DNA from: Iodobacter violaceini | Lineage (GTDB): Bacteria > Pseudomonadota > Gammaproteobacteria > Burkholderiales > Chitinibacteraceae | Assembly: GCF_011601265.1 (NCBI RefSeq) | Contig: NZ_JAAOLX010000005.1 | Location: 310,001 to 374,000, forward strand | Direction: 5' to 3' | DNA: 64,000 nucleotides | Shown: in pieces, positions 52,186-62,222 of the stretch | Layout of the letters: every line of letters starts with the position of its first letter | Position numbering within the stretch: the first letter of the stretch is position 1 | Made by a program: the position numbers and the translations under genes | The notes under the pieces: generated by a model | The model's input: the letters and a program-made list of their open reading frames with translations, nothing else | Told to the model about the DNA's origin: nothing | The model's database searches: none

Positions 52186-55139
52186 ACTGATTCATCCAAA
52201 CGTGGTTTATTTTGCTGTAAGCGTTCTTGTTCAAGAATGCGCTCTGCTTCGCTTTGTTTTTGTTTGTATGCCTGATCATTTTCAAGAGGAGGGGCTTGCC
52301 ATGGCCGTTCATCTTCGCCGTATTCAACGGTGTAGGGAAGCGGGGGTGCCCCCTTAATCTGTGCATGGCCTTGCTTATCCAGCTTGCCTTCGATAATCGT
52401 GCCATCGCTAAAGGTCAGCTTATACGGCGCACCTTTTACGGGTTCCAAATCGTCGTAGTGATAGTTCAACTCCAGCGCATTTTTCCACTCGCCCTTGGGT
52501 AAAAACGGTGGCGTCACATTCAAACTCTTCGGCCCGCTCCAATCATGGCTCCCGCCTTTAATGCTGACTTTCCCCGGTGCATGCAGCTCGATTTTGCCGT
52601 CTTTGATGCGGATATAAGCGCCGCCGGCGGTGAGCAGGATTTCTTGTTTGGCGTTGAAGAGACCCTTGCCTTTGATGGCGGTGAACCTGGCGTTTTTGTC
52701 GGCGGTGATTTCGATGTCGTCGCTTTGGGCCTGCATTTGCAGCTGGCCTTTGGCGGCGATCAGCTTCATGGTGATTTTGTCTTTAATGCCGCCGGTAAAC
52801 AGGCTGATGTGCTGGCCGACGTTATGAATCCAGCGGCGGCCGGTGCTTTGGTTGGTGTCGCGCTGGGCGACCTGATCCAGGTTGCTGCCTGCGCTAATGG
52901 TCTGGCTTTGCGGGGTGGTGATCGCTACGCCATCCTCGCTGTGCAGCAGGATGATTTTTTGCTGGCCAGCCTGCTCTTTAGATTTTGTCTTACCGTCTTT
53001 ATCCGTGTTGCTGCCCGCTTCAAAGCTTTTGCTGGCGTGCACGTGGTGGTAAAGATGGCCGTGGCTGGCTTTGTCGCCGGGGCTGTTGTCGGGCTTGATG
53101 GTTTGTTCATCGTCGCCGGTTTCGATGGTGTCGGCGAGTTGTTTGGTGGCGTATTCGCCGAGGTTTTTGGCGGTTTCCAGGGCGGATTCCAGCTGGCTTT
53201 GGGCTGGTGTGCGGTCGAGCTGTTTGCCGGATGCGCCGCCTTTGGCTTCGGTGCTGATGAGTAAGCCGCTGGCGCGAATGGCACCTTGCTTGTCGGTGCG
53301 CAGCTCAAAGCCTTCGCCGCGTGGTTCGCCTTTTCCATCCGTGCGCGGGTGGATTAAGTAGCCAAGGTTGAGCTGAGTTTTACCATGCTCGCTGGATAAT
53401 TTGGTGCGAACTTCGCCTTTGGCATCGTCAAACAGCAGCTCACCGTATTGGCCGCCTTCATGTTCTTTGGTCTTGATGCCGGATAATGTTTTGTTGGCGG
53501 GTAAAGCGCCTGCGCCGCTGAATGTCGGCACCGGGTGGCTGCCGTTATAGACCACGGCGGTGACGATGGGGCGGTCGATATCGCCTTCGATAAAGTCGAC
53601 TAAAACTTCCTGCCCAATGCGCGGAATAAACTGGTGACCAAAGCCTGCGCCGGCACTCGGCATAGAGACACGTATCCAGCAGGATGATTTGTCATCCAGG
53701 TTTGCACCAAACTCGGGGTGCTCTGCGGCACGCTGCCAGTGGAACTGCACCTTAATCCGGCCTTGCTCGTCGGTATGCACCTCCGATCGTTGGCTTGAGT
53801 CGGCAGCGCTGCCTTGTGGGCCAACTACGGTGGCGGTTTGTACGCCAAAGCTTTTGGGTTTACTCAGTGGCTCATGGGCAAAGGCGGGGGTAATCGGCTG
53901 GCCGCGTCTTTGGGCGGTGAAATCGGCCTGGTAGGGCTTGGCATCCGCCGCGCCTGCGGCCAGCAGGCTGGGGGAAACTTGCAGCAATTGCTGGGTAAGA
54001 TCCGCCGGCAGATTATTCTGCGCAGTGAATTTAAGCTCGGTAATGGCGAATTCGCGCTGCTCGGCCGCATCCCATTCGTGGGCGGGATGGTCTTCTAATC
54101 TGAACCATTGCCCGGCTTGCAGGCTGCGCAAAGTGCCAGAGCCAGTAAACGATTTCTTTTGCCCATCCAAGGCCTGTTGACGCAAATTGGCGTAGTGGCT
54201 TAGCCCTTCGGCATCGCTGGCGTAATAGTGCGTCTGGGCGTCGTAATCTTCAAAGCTGGATTGAATTTGCTGCCCGCCATCGCCCTGATCCACCGCGCTA
54301 TGATCGGCGGTGTGGCTGGTGTTGGCGGCTTTGTAATTAAAGCTGGCGAGCGATACCGAGCTGCTGCCTACCTGACGCTGGCTGTTCCACTCGGTAAGGG
54401 CATCGCTTTCTTCGGTGGCATCCGCGCGGTGAAAACGCACCTGGCTGTCTTGTGCCTCGGGTACAGCAAAGGCATCGTCAAAGATCACCAATTGCACCTG
54501 GGGATTGCTTCCTCGCGACGCTGCGCTACCTCGCTCGGTCGCCGGCAGATGAGCAAAGCGCCACGCTAAGCCTTCCTCTTGCATCAGCCTCACTAAAAAG
54601 TCGTAATCAGATTCGCGGTATTGCAGGCAATAAGAGCGCGGGCCGTGCGTGCCGGATAATTTGAAATCCAGCGTTTGCACCGATGCAAACACAGGGTTTT
54701 TAGCCTGATGCTCGGCCAGTACCTGCTTCACGATATCCGGCACGGATAAATCCTGGAACACGCGGGAAGTGCGGCGGTAGCGGAGTAAAGCAAACGGTGG
54801 CTCTACCGTCAGCGCATACTTTGCAAAGCCCCCATCAGATCCCAGCAACTGCGCTTGGGATATCACACCACAGCGCTCAATCTCGCTGCCATTGGCATCG
54901 GCCACCGATAAAACAATGGGCAGGCCCTGTAAGGATTTAAGCTCTAAGCTGCCATCGGGTGATAAGCAATCAATCTGATAGCGGTAAGCCTGATTCATCC
55001 CCTCGCTGCCGCTGACCTGCTGCGGCAACAGCTGCTCACCCCATGCCGCCCCGTCGCCAAGTTGCAGGCTGATAAGGCGTTGATCCTGATTAAAGGCAGC
55101 CGCAAAAGAAGCAAGGAGCTGGTCGAGGCGCATGGGCAT
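52182..55139 (-). CDS. vgrG: VgrG tip protein of a type VI secretion system
   Basis: 985 residues with gp27-like N-terminus (LISLQLGDGAAWGEQLLPQQ, FALLRYRRTSRVFQDLSVPD), gp5-like OB/needle region (GRIKVQFHW, WIRVSMPSAGAGFGHQFIPR, VLVDFIEGDIDRPIV) and a DUF2345 beta-helix (about 600-880). The C-terminal extension (about 880-985; YKLTFSDGTIIEGKLDKQGH) is a transthyretin-like adaptor that carries the downstream effector. No other T6SS gene is present, so it must use a host apparatus. Confidence 0.95.
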   Translation of the reverse strand: MPMRLDQLLASFAAAFNQDQRLISLQLGDGAAWGEQLLPQQVSGSEGMNQAYRYQIDCLSPDGSLELKSLQGLPIVLSVADANGSEIERCGVISQAQLLGSDGGFAKYALTVEPPFALLRYRRTSRVFQDLSVPDIVKQVLAEHQAKNPVFASVQTLDFKLSGTHGPRSYCLQYRESDYDFLVRLMQEEGLAWRFAHLPATERGSAASRGSNPQVQLVIFDDAFAVPEAQDSQVRFHRADATEESDALTEWNSQRQVGSSSVSLASFNYKAANTSHTADHSAVDQGDGGQQIQSSFEDYDAQTHYYASDAEGLSHYANLRQQALDGQKKSFTGSGTLRSLQAGQWFRLEDHPAHEWDAAEQREFAITELKFTAQNNLPADLTQQLLQVSPSLLAAGAADAKPYQADFTAQRRGQPITPAFAHEPLSKPKSFGVQTATVVGPQGSAADSSQRSEVHTDEQGRIKVQFHWQRAAEHPEFGANLDDKSSCWIRVSMPSAGAGFGHQFIPRIGQEVLVDFIEGDIDRPIVTAVVYNGSHPVPTFSGAGALPANKTLSGIKTKEHEGGQYGELLFDDAKGEVRTKLSSEHGKTQLNLGYLIHPRTDGKGEPRGEGFELRTDKQGAIRASGLLISTEAKGGASGKQLDRTPAQSQLESALETAKNLGEYATKQLADTIETGDDEQTIKPDNSPGDKASHGHLYHHVHASKSFEAGSNTDKDGKTKSKEQAGQQKIILLHSEDGVAITTPQSQTISAGSNLDQVAQRDTNQSTGRRWIHNVGQHISLFTGGIKDKITMKLIAAKGQLQMQAQSDDIEITADKNARFTAIKGKGLFNAKQEILLTAGGAYIRIKDGKIELHAPGKVSIKGGSHDWSGPKSLNVTPPFLPKGEWKNALELNYHYDDLEPVKGAPYKLTFSDGTIIEGKLDKQGHAQIKGAPPLPYTVEYGEDERPWQAPPLENDQAYKQKQSEAERILEQERLQQNKPRLDESV

Positions 55140-55614
55140 TCCACGATTTTAATAATCGCTTAGATTACCCGATGTTATGCTTACCTGCCAAAAAAATTAC
55201 AAACCCCTTGAATAATTACATATTTTACATACTAAGCAGGTAAGTATTTGTACTTAGTACATTATCCTGAGAATGATTTTGCTCTAACTAACTCCCACAC
55301 AGGAATGGCCTTGCCAAAGTAGGTTATTTGAGAGATAAGGTTACCATCCAACGTCGCTGTGCCCTATGCAGCTAACATGAAGGATTCAGGAGAAAGAGGC
55401 ATAATAAGGCTTAGTTATATATGGATATATGCAAAGAATGAGACTTCGAAATACAATGCATCATTGTCTTTACATTTATTTCCCTCTTAGGAAAGTAATA
55501 GTTGATAATTAACTTAAGAATTTTTTTGGTATAAATCTTAAATCGACGATAGTTACGTTAGCACAACTTACTGAGATATTTAATTAAATAATTTACAACC
55601 ACTATTGGCTAATT
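55140..55614. other. Intergenic region without a gene
   Basis: Between the VgrG start and the plus-strand unknown gene. AT-rich, no convincing frame or hairpin; probably holds promoters for both directions. Confidence 0.4.
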
Positions 55615-56637
55615 ATGTTGAATACAACAAATCAAAATTTCTTATTTCCAGTTAATTATGCATACTTCAGAGATCGTGGTTCCATCAATGATTTTTCTGT
55701 TCACCTACAAAACCAACTTTTTGAAATAAAAAATGATTTGTTGTATAGCCTTATAACCTATGGAGACCTTTTACCAAAAGACGATAAATTTCTACCCGGA
55801 TTCACAAAAAGCAAAGGCGTTTCAACAGCACTTTTATCTTTTTTTGTCGGCCGAGCTCTTGATATTTATCGCCTGCCTTTTTTACCTGACCGATTACTCA
55901 CTACAGGAATGTATTTTGGTGAAAAAAGCAATACTTTAAAAAAAATACTATCTAGCCTTGATAGAAATACTGTAGATGAGATTACAAAAGAAACATTAAA
56001 AATTTATGAGCACACGCAAAAGTGTCTAGCTAAAGCTAATCTTAAAGAAGTTATACTGACTCGAAGAGTTTATGATTGCGATAACACAAGGAGAGATACT
56101 CAAGAAAGTAACTATGCAACATTAATTAGCAGAATGAAGCTGGCAGCAGAATTTTATAACGAAACAACTATAAAATTCGAAATGGATACACTCAATTCAT
56201 TTGGTGATGATGGTGGGTATTCTAATTACCCAGTTACATTGGAGTTCCAGCTGCCTGCTGAAGATATTTTTTATTGCGCTAATTTTATTAAAAATAGGAA
56301 AAATAGGAAAAATAGTGAAACTTATTCACACTCACACGCTATTGAACCTGGCGAGTGGGTGGTTATAAATAAGGCGATAGATGGGATCGTGGAACTTCCG
56401 ATCAATCAAGTACATGTAAATAATAAAGATTTTTTTGATGTACTAAGTAAAAAAAAGAATTGGATAGATTCTCATCGTGAGCAATACTCACCAATAGTAT
56501 TAAGAAATTTGACACATTTGCGGAATGACTACAAATATTATGGATATGGATTTGAACCAAAACTATTCAATCGGTTAATAGGCGCTGCATCAGGGCTAGT
56601 GCGTGGAGCAATCCAAGGTTATAAATCAGGGCGTTAA
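55615..56637 (+). CDS. Hypothetical protein (340 aa)
   Basis: Soluble. N-terminal helical half; the second half has ILTRRVYDCD, then VTLEFQLPAEDIFYCANF, then GEWVVINKAIDGIVELP. The last blocks (strand, Leu-Pro-x-x-x-Ile-turn, GEWVV) recall ADP-ribosyltransferase cores, but this is a weak analogy. It sits alone on the plus strand between VgrG and the transfer genes, and is AT-rich like the backbone. Confidence 0.55.
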   Translation: MLNTTNQNFLFPVNYAYFRDRGSINDFSVHLQNQLFEIKNDLLYSLITYGDLLPKDDKFLPGFTKSKGVSTALLSFFVGRALDIYRLPFLPDRLLTTGMYFGEKSNTLKKILSSLDRNTVDEITKETLKIYEHTQKCLAKANLKEVILTRRVYDCDNTRRDTQESNYATLISRMKLAAEFYNETTIKFEMDTLNSFGDDGGYSNYPVTLEFQLPAEDIFYCANFIKNRKNRKNSETYSHSHAIEPGEWVVINKAIDGIVELPINQVHVNNKDFFDVLSKKKNWIDSHREQYSPIVLRNLTHLRNDYKYYGYGFEPKLFNRLIGAASGLVRGAIQGYKSGR

Positions 56638-56669
56638 ACATTTAAAAAATAATTTAAAAACAAAAATTA

Positions 56670-57308
56670 TTAATCATTATTTAATTGCAAGTTAGACAAA
56701 ATCATAAACAATGAAACAGAAATAAAACCAAACCACAAAGGGACCATTGATGTTGAAATATATACAGGGATACACAAGTAAACTACCAGCAAGCCAACTA
56801 ATGCAATGACCCCATGTTCACCTAAATTAAACACAATAGGGTTTGATAATTTAAAATTAAATTTCCTAATTAGCTTATTCGCCCTTGAATCAAAAAAAAC
56901 ACCGACAAAAAATACTGAAAATGGTATTGCCCATAAGCAAAAAACCAGCGAGCGCAAGATAAACCGATACCCTAAAATTACGGATGTAGCGACCACTTTC
57001 GACATTACGTTATTACTTTTTGAAATGCCCTCGCCGACGGTTTCTCTCGTATGGTCTACTTCAGCATCAGAAACGATATAATCTCGCATTGCAGCGCGAA
57101 CATATTCAGAAGTCATCACAATTTTATATGTAGAATCGACTTTTGTAGAAATCCATTCACTAGAGCCGCTACCGACGTGAGATTTTAATTCAGAAATTTC
57201 ATACTGAATTCCACGTATAGCGCCAACAGGGCTTTGGGTAAAAGCCCCATAAAAAATCACACCAATGATTATAAGTAGCCAGATGCGAAAGTGAATTAAG
57301 AAAGACAT
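56670..57308 (-). CDS. DUF4400 (PFL_4697-type) ICE membrane protein
   Basis: 212 residues. One helix at the N-terminus (about 6-26) and three near the middle/C-terminus (about 120-145, 165-187 and 190-208). This layout and position downstream of traD are typical of DUF4400 proteins of SXT/PFGI-type elements. Inner-membrane factor of conjugation, exact role unknown. Overlaps the upstream gene by 13 bases. Confidence 0.8.
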   Translation of the reverse strand: MSFLIHFRIWLLIIIGVIFYGAFTQSPVGAIRGIQYEISELKSHVGSGSSEWISTKVDSTYKIVMTSEYVRAAMRDYIVSDAEVDHTRETVGEGISKSNNVMSKVVATSVILGYRFILRSLVFCLWAIPFSVFFVGVFFDSRANKLIRKFNFKLSNPIVFNLGEHGVIALVGLLVVYLCIPVYISTSMVPLWFGFISVSLFMILSNLQLNND

Positions 57309-57802
57309 TTTAACAATGCCTTTTTTATTACAGAGTCACGATACAACGTAGCCATACCTGGGATATCAAGAATTCGGCTACACATCATATGGACTACAAT
57401 TTCATCAAACTGAGGGGTATGATCTTCCAAAAAATCTTCTAAAATAAAATCAGGAGATTGCTTCACTAAAGATCGGAACTCCGTATAGGGCTCAACAAAC
57501 GGCCTCCAGTTTAATGACTTATTCCCAATGTGAAATGCCGCTTTACAATGAACAACCTCAGACGTGAGCTCTACTAAACCCAGTAAAAAGATTCGCATAC
57601 CCTCGATTGTTTGCGGTTGATTTGCAGCAGTGTATTTATCTGCTGCATTGGCCAGACAGCGAATAAATAATGGTTCGTCATTAAATTTACAACCAGGAAA
57701 ATCACCCAATTCAAACTGCAGCCTATTAATTGCATGATCTGCAGCTGGCCAAAGTGTTCTAACTTTACGAATTACATTGTGATAATTTTGAGGTCTTTTC
57801 AT
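57296..57802 (-). CDS. Hypothetical protein of the traI-traD operon (168 aa)
   Basis: Soluble, helical; Cys/His scattered. Lies 12 bases after traD and overlaps the DUF4400 gene, so it is part of the transfer operon. No family recognised. Confidence 0.55.
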   Translation of the reverse strand: MKRPQNYHNVIRKVRTLWPAADHAINRLQFELGDFPGCKFNDEPLFIRCLANAADKYTAANQPQTIEGMRIFLLGLVELTSEVVHCKAAFHIGNKSLNWRPFVEPYTEFRSLVKQSPDFILEDFLEDHTPQFDEIVVHMMCSRILDIPGMATLYRDSVIKKALLKCLS

Positions 57803-57814
57803 TGTCTTTATTTC

Positions 57815-59662
57815 TTAATTAGTGATAATCGGCAAACGACCTTTAACTATCGTGCCACCCGCAATAACTGCAAAATATTGAAGATTCGGAAGAGCCCCTA
57901 AGCATTCAGATGGGATTCTATCCATATCTTGAAAACCTCTTGATTTGGACATCCCCCCACCAAAATGAGCTAGGTTTTTTTCTGAGGATGTAGAAACATT
58001 TTGTGTTTCGTTTTCAATTTCGATGGGACATATCCCAAATTTGCGGGTAACAAAGTCCCATGTATCTGTGTCAACGGTTCTTAGTACAATTAAGTTGTTG
58101 GCATTACCCAACAACTGAGTGGCCTCCGCTTGCGTGCCCATTTTAGCGGTAAAATCAGCAACGGTTTGTGTCGCAAACGTGTTATTAAAACCTGCGCCAC
58201 GCGTTTTATTTAAAATCTGGACGTACCCTTTATTGACAGTTTCAGAGGCTTCATCAACAAATACACTAATTTTAATTGGGTCGGAATCATAGTTATACCT
58301 TACACCCGCAGCCGCCTTTAGGTCCTCGATGAGCGATGTGCCGATAACGGTTCCGATCACATCATTACTCAGCATGTCCAAGCCCACGTAAACACATGCT
58401 TTTTGCTTAATTACCCGGTTCCAATCCCAAATTTCTCGCGTGTCATGAATATCAGCAGCATCAGGTGAAAAGAGATCCCCGACCTCCCCTGAGGTCAGCA
58501 TTTTCAAAATTGGAATAACTTCAATCATGATCTTAGAGTAGTGCTTCTGATCATGCCCAGCTGACGCGATCAAGGACTCTAAATCTGGATCTTCATAATC
58601 AGACATGTGCTCTGAAAACAGCTCGATCAGCTTTTCACCACGATGGATGTTTTTTGTTTTCTTCCCCGCTAAGGCCTGCTCAAAGACAGAAATGCCCAGA
58701 TGTTCTTTCAGTAGCTTTTCTAACACGCGAGCAACCAGCTCAATAGGCGGTTGCAAGGCATTTTTTGCAATTTTCTTAATTGTGGGGCGCTCACCTAACA
58801 ACAGTAGGCCATTCACAATATCGTTCATGACCTGCCAGCCATATTTAGTACTGAACGACGAACCACTGCCTATCGTTTCAATCACAGATGTCAAACGACT
58901 AGCAATCTCAGATTTACTGTTCCAGTTTTTTAGCGGGTCCATCCTGGCGGATAGTTCAGGGTGCGCCAAATGGATATATACAAACGGCTTCCCCTTTCTT
59001 AAGCATTCTTTCCTTAAGCGTTCAGCCCAATCTTGATCACCCTTAGGATCCATGCAAATCACTACATCGTCACGATGGATGGCCTGAGTTGTTACCGTTT
59101 CATAAAGCCGAGTCTTGCCCGATCCCGTTGTGCCAACAACTAGCGTGTGCCCGGCTTGGGCAACAATTGAAAACCTAACCGATACTTCTTCAGTTTCAAC
59201 GCCATGAATCCATGGTGCACCAATTGGATTACTATCGATAATGCCATTAGACTTTCTAAGTTTTTTATACCAGCCAGGGACTTCCAGGTACTCGGGCTTA
59301 CTACGCATCAAGTCATATAAGCGCTGGGAATGCTCTGTATGCCATTCAAACCCATAGCCCAACCATATTGCATCAGGGACCTTCAAGCACCATTCTTGCA
59401 GCTGCTCTGACTTAACAGTGGGCAACTCTTTAATCTGCAAAGTATATTTTTTTTCCCAGCTATCCCATGATTGCTTTAGCCTTAAGCCACTAAAAGAAAG
59501 TGCAAAAGCAGCATAAATAGAAGCCGTACCAAGAGGCAGTCCTGCTGCATTTGCAGCAATGAGCGTACCAATCCCTGTTGTTGACCAAGCAAGTGCCGCT
59601 GTTGCCTCGTAAGTCGGCCTCCAAGGGGTTTTATAGTTATTCAGGGCCATTGGTAGGCTCAA
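57815..59662 (-). CDS. traD: TraD/VirD4-type coupling protein
   Basis: 615 residues. N-terminal hydrophobic segment (about 20-60; STTGIGTLIAANAAGLPLGT) anchors it in the inner membrane. Walker A VVGTTGSGKTRLYETV (about 180-195) and Walker B ISVFVDEASE (about 465-475) mark the ATPase. VTKKFG-type C-terminal region follows (FVTRKFGICP). It couples the relaxosome to the mating channel. Overlaps traI by 26 bases. Shorter than plasmid F TraD, similar to ICE versions. Confidence 0.93.
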   Translation of the reverse strand: MSLPMALNNYKTPWRPTYEATAALAWSTTGIGTLIAANAAGLPLGTASIYAAFALSFSGLRLKQSWDSWEKKYTLQIKELPTVKSEQLQEWCLKVPDAIWLGYGFEWHTEHSQRLYDLMRSKPEYLEVPGWYKKLRKSNGIIDSNPIGAPWIHGVETEEVSVRFSIVAQAGHTLVVGTTGSGKTRLYETVTTQAIHRDDVVICMDPKGDQDWAERLRKECLRKGKPFVYIHLAHPELSARMDPLKNWNSKSEIASRLTSVIETIGSGSSFSTKYGWQVMNDIVNGLLLLGERPTIKKIAKNALQPPIELVARVLEKLLKEHLGISVFEQALAGKKTKNIHRGEKLIELFSEHMSDYEDPDLESLIASAGHDQKHYSKIMIEVIPILKMLTSGEVGDLFSPDAADIHDTREIWDWNRVIKQKACVYVGLDMLSNDVIGTVIGTSLIEDLKAAAGVRYNYDSDPIKISVFVDEASETVNKGYVQILNKTRGAGFNNTFATQTVADFTAKMGTQAEATQLLGNANNLIVLRTVDTDTWDFVTRKFGICPIEIENETQNVSTSSEKNLAHFGGGMSKSRGFQDMDRIPSECLGALPNLQYFAVIAGGTIVKGRLPIITN

Positions 59663-61226
59663 CAGTAGATAATGTGCCCAAAATAGAAAGCATCACTGGC
59701 TTCGTCAGGGTATAAGCATCCAGTGACTTGCCATCGACCTTCACTTTCTTCTTCGTGGCTTTACCTGCCTCTGTTTTAAAAAAGCCTCCGACTTCTAACG
59801 ATTGAGCAACACGCTTAGCATCAATTCCATACTGGCCTAACAAATCAAGCGTAATTTGAATGTCATCGTCTGTATGAATAAAATGCTTTTTTGTATCTTC
59901 ATTTGACTGGCGCAAGTCATCAACAATACTTTCAAGAACCAAAAGCCCAATTTGATCTAATTTTTTAACCAGATCCGCAAATGGAATCTCAACAAAGGAC
60001 TCGTCAGGATTATTAACCTCCCCAAGCTCCTCATTTTGGGTATTAGCATTAAATAAATCAATTTGTGCTTCTGGCACTAAAGCAGCCCCACCTTTACGAG
60101 AAACACTCGGCGTGGAAACTGGATCTGGAGCACTAAAGGATGAGTCTAAAGGTAATAAACTAGCAGGATCTCTCACTTTGATAGATTTAATCAATACACC
60201 ATTAAATTCCACCATTTCATATGGAGAATGTTCACCTGTTGACGTACTAAAAAAACCGCACTTCAACAATGTATCAACAATCGTTGTTTTGCTACGTGGA
60301 ATATCCACAAACCCATTAATCAATGCACATTCAATCAATTCATCAATGCATTCAACATTAACAAATAAACTTTTATCTTTCTTTAAAATTCCCAACCCGA
60401 GGTCAACACTCCATCGATTCCTTTCAATAAGGAATCGAATATTGTCAATAATCTTGGGTTCAAGATAAATATCCTGCCGTGATGTTGAGAAATTGTGAGA
60501 AAGAGATTTGTCATGCTCAATTAATTTAGTGATGATTTTATTGAGAAGATTAGATAAGACAGTTTGCTCACTGCTTCCATAGAGCGCATTATTCAATGCA
60601 AATAAAATCTGCACATCCGCTTCAATAAGATAATTAAGAGAATTTTTTGAAACGAGTTGTGAAAAAACGATAGGTGATAATTTTCGGGCATGAACAAAGG
60701 ATGTCATTACACTGTGCGGCCAACTGGCAACAGCCGTGCCATGCTCCATCTCCCACTCTGCAAGTGGTCCCTTGTAGATATTCCAATCATGCAGGCCCGC
60801 TGCGCGTACTACCCTTCCATCAAGGAGCCAGCAAGCACCTTGATACAATCCTGCCAAAAATGCTGCATAACGCCATACAGGCTCGAGCTTACGTCTTTGA
60901 GCCATGGTTTCAGCGGCACAAAAAATTATTCCATCTGTGGCCTGCACACAGAAAAAAGCACTTTTCATGCAAAACTCTAACATCCCACCTGGATGTGCAA
61001 ACTCAGCATTACTCGTTAATGGCTGCTGGCCGATATAGGAGGCAAGCTGTCGAATCGGCAAGGAAACCAACTCAGCACTGTTTGGCATACTGAGTAGAGA
61101 TAAAATCTTTCTTTCGATCTCCGCGTACTGAAAATCTTGAGTCAACCGATTTACATTAAGCGTGTTTTTCTGAGGTTCATTTCTTGCTTTGTCCGTAGGC
61201 TTTTGTCGTGAAAACAGCTTAAACAT
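59637..61226 (-). CDS. traI: TraI_2 (MobH)-type relaxase homolog with degraded HD site
   Basis: 529 residues. The N-terminal domain is recognisably TraI_2: AEFAHPGGMLEFCMKS (about 75-90) and DWNIYKGPLAEWEMEHG (about 139-155). The HHH-x-x-PGG box is reduced to one His (H78) and the usual second His of GGLL-x-H is Phe. The ALLHDVGK block reads FLAGLYQGACWLLDG, without HD. A C-terminal TraI_2_C-like domain (about 430-529; SLEVGGFFKTEAG) is kept. Function as relaxase would need other residues; a regulatory role is possible. Confidence 0.75.
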   Translation of the reverse strand: MFKLFSRQKPTDKARNEPQKNTLNVNRLTQDFQYAEIERKILSLLSMPNSAELVSLPIRQLASYIGQQPLTSNAEFAHPGGMLEFCMKSAFFCVQATDGIIFCAAETMAQRRKLEPVWRYAAFLAGLYQGACWLLDGRVVRAAGLHDWNIYKGPLAEWEMEHGTAVASWPHSVMTSFVHARKLSPIVFSQLVSKNSLNYLIEADVQILFALNNALYGSSEQTVLSNLLNKIITKLIEHDKSLSHNFSTSRQDIYLEPKIIDNIRFLIERNRWSVDLGLGILKKDKSLFVNVECIDELIECALINGFVDIPRSKTTIVDTLLKCGFFSTSTGEHSPYEMVEFNGVLIKSIKVRDPASLLPLDSSFSAPDPVSTPSVSRKGGAALVPEAQIDLFNANTQNEELGEVNNPDESFVEIPFADLVKKLDQIGLLVLESIVDDLRQSNEDTKKHFIHTDDDIQITLDLLGQYGIDAKRVAQSLEVGGFFKTEAGKATKKKVKVDGKSLDAYTLTKPVMLSILGTLSTVEPTNGPE

Positions 61227-61351
61227 AAGATGGGTGACTTATAAAATTTATCCCATATATCTAACCATAAAATCAGGAAAAAAAAAGCGCGTAAGTCTGC
61301 AAAAAAACGACACAATTAAGCAACAAAGACGAAGTAGCCTAGTCTGGTCTA

Positions 61352-61927
61352 TTAATTTTTCTTGTTTTTTTTGATGCCTGTTAGACTTTTGCTTTTTGCC
61401 ATCCATCTTGCCATTGACCCATTGCATATAGGGCACACATAGGTGCTCCTAAATCCAAACGAGGGCAGGATATATAGCCGTCCGCAATTTTTCTTAGAGC
61501 AAACAACCTCCATTACATGATTTGTATTGACGTGCGTAATTAGCTCCCAAAGTGTATTTATGCAAACACGGGGCTCAATCCCGGCTATATCACAAATACC
61601 TAAATATAAGCGCATGGTTGCATGCATTGATTCTGATAAATCAAAACCAGCAGACTCTAATCGGCGGTACTCTGATAAACAAAAAGAAAATTCAATAACG
61701 TGCTTTACCGATCTAAAAAAATACTCACCGGATGTCGTTTTAGGCCGTGGCCCCATTTTTTTATAATTTGGCGCTAAACGAATACGCTGTTTCAAATGCA
61801 TTGTTGGAAAAATAACTTCGAGAATTTCAGAACGAGCTCCTAATGCTGAAAATGAAGTGGCCAGATATTCAAGCCTGTGCTTTTCATCTATCACCTCAAT
61901 CCAGGAGTTTTTAGGCATTTTCTGCAT
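61352..61927 (-). CDS. FlhC/SetC-like transcriptional activator
   Basis: 191 residues. Shares with FlhC the LGAR block (SALGARSEILEVIFP), the FF...V helix pair, YRRLESAG...MRLYLGICD, and the C-terminal zinc-like Cys set (VCSKKNCGRLYILP, YVCPICNGSM). It lies directly after a FlhD-like gene and before traI. SetCD of SXT/R391 and AcaCD of IncC plasmids are FlhDC-like master activators of transfer, so the same role is inferred. Confidence 0.8.
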   Translation of the reverse strand: MQKMPKNSWIEVIDEKHRLEYLATSFSALGARSEILEVIFPTMHLKQRIRLAPNYKKMGPRPKTTSGEYFFRSVKHVIEFSFCLSEYRRLESAGFDLSESMHATMRLYLGICDIAGIEPRVCINTLWELITHVNTNHVMEVVCSKKNCGRLYILPSFGFRSTYVCPICNGSMARWMAKSKSLTGIKKNKKN

Positions 61928-62210
61928 CTCTCATCTCATGAAATACAACCATATTTACTCCGTAGCCCTGCTGCAACGCAGAAATAGGTTTTAGTTTGAA
62001 AATGGGTGATGTCATGCGATCGGCAATAGCCTTTAGATTTTCAACATCACCATCGCGCAATAAATCAACATCTGCGGGATGAATTCCATACTCCGCCATT
62101 GCCAAAGCAGGATCACGAATCATTTCGTCGCGAATTTGCATTAAAATACGATAATTAAGATTTTTTCTTATTTTTTCGTGTCTCAAACTCACAGATGTAA
62201 TTTCATTCAT
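61911..62210 (-). CDS. FlhD/SetD-like transcriptional activator
   Basis: 99 residues, the FlhD length. RKNLNYRILMQIRDEMIRDP, ALAMAEYGIHPADVDLL and DVENLKAIADRMTSPIFKLK align by eye with E. coli FlhD ([44 protein letters not shown]). AGGGAG precedes the ATG. Overlaps the FlhC-like gene by 17 bases. Together they would form a DNA-binding heteromer activating transfer operons. Confidence 0.8.
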   Translation of the reverse strand: MNEITSVSLRHEKIRKNLNYRILMQIRDEMIRDPALAMAEYGIHPADVDLLRDGDVENLKAIADRMTSPIFKLKPISALQQGYGVNMVVFHEMRDAENA

Positions 62211-62222
62211 TTCTATAGCTCC

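Noticed and set aside
52545-53264. Long open plus-strand frame inside vgrG
   Set aside because: Antisense shadow of the GC-rich VgrG gene; low-complexity Val/Ala/Gly composition and no ribosome site.
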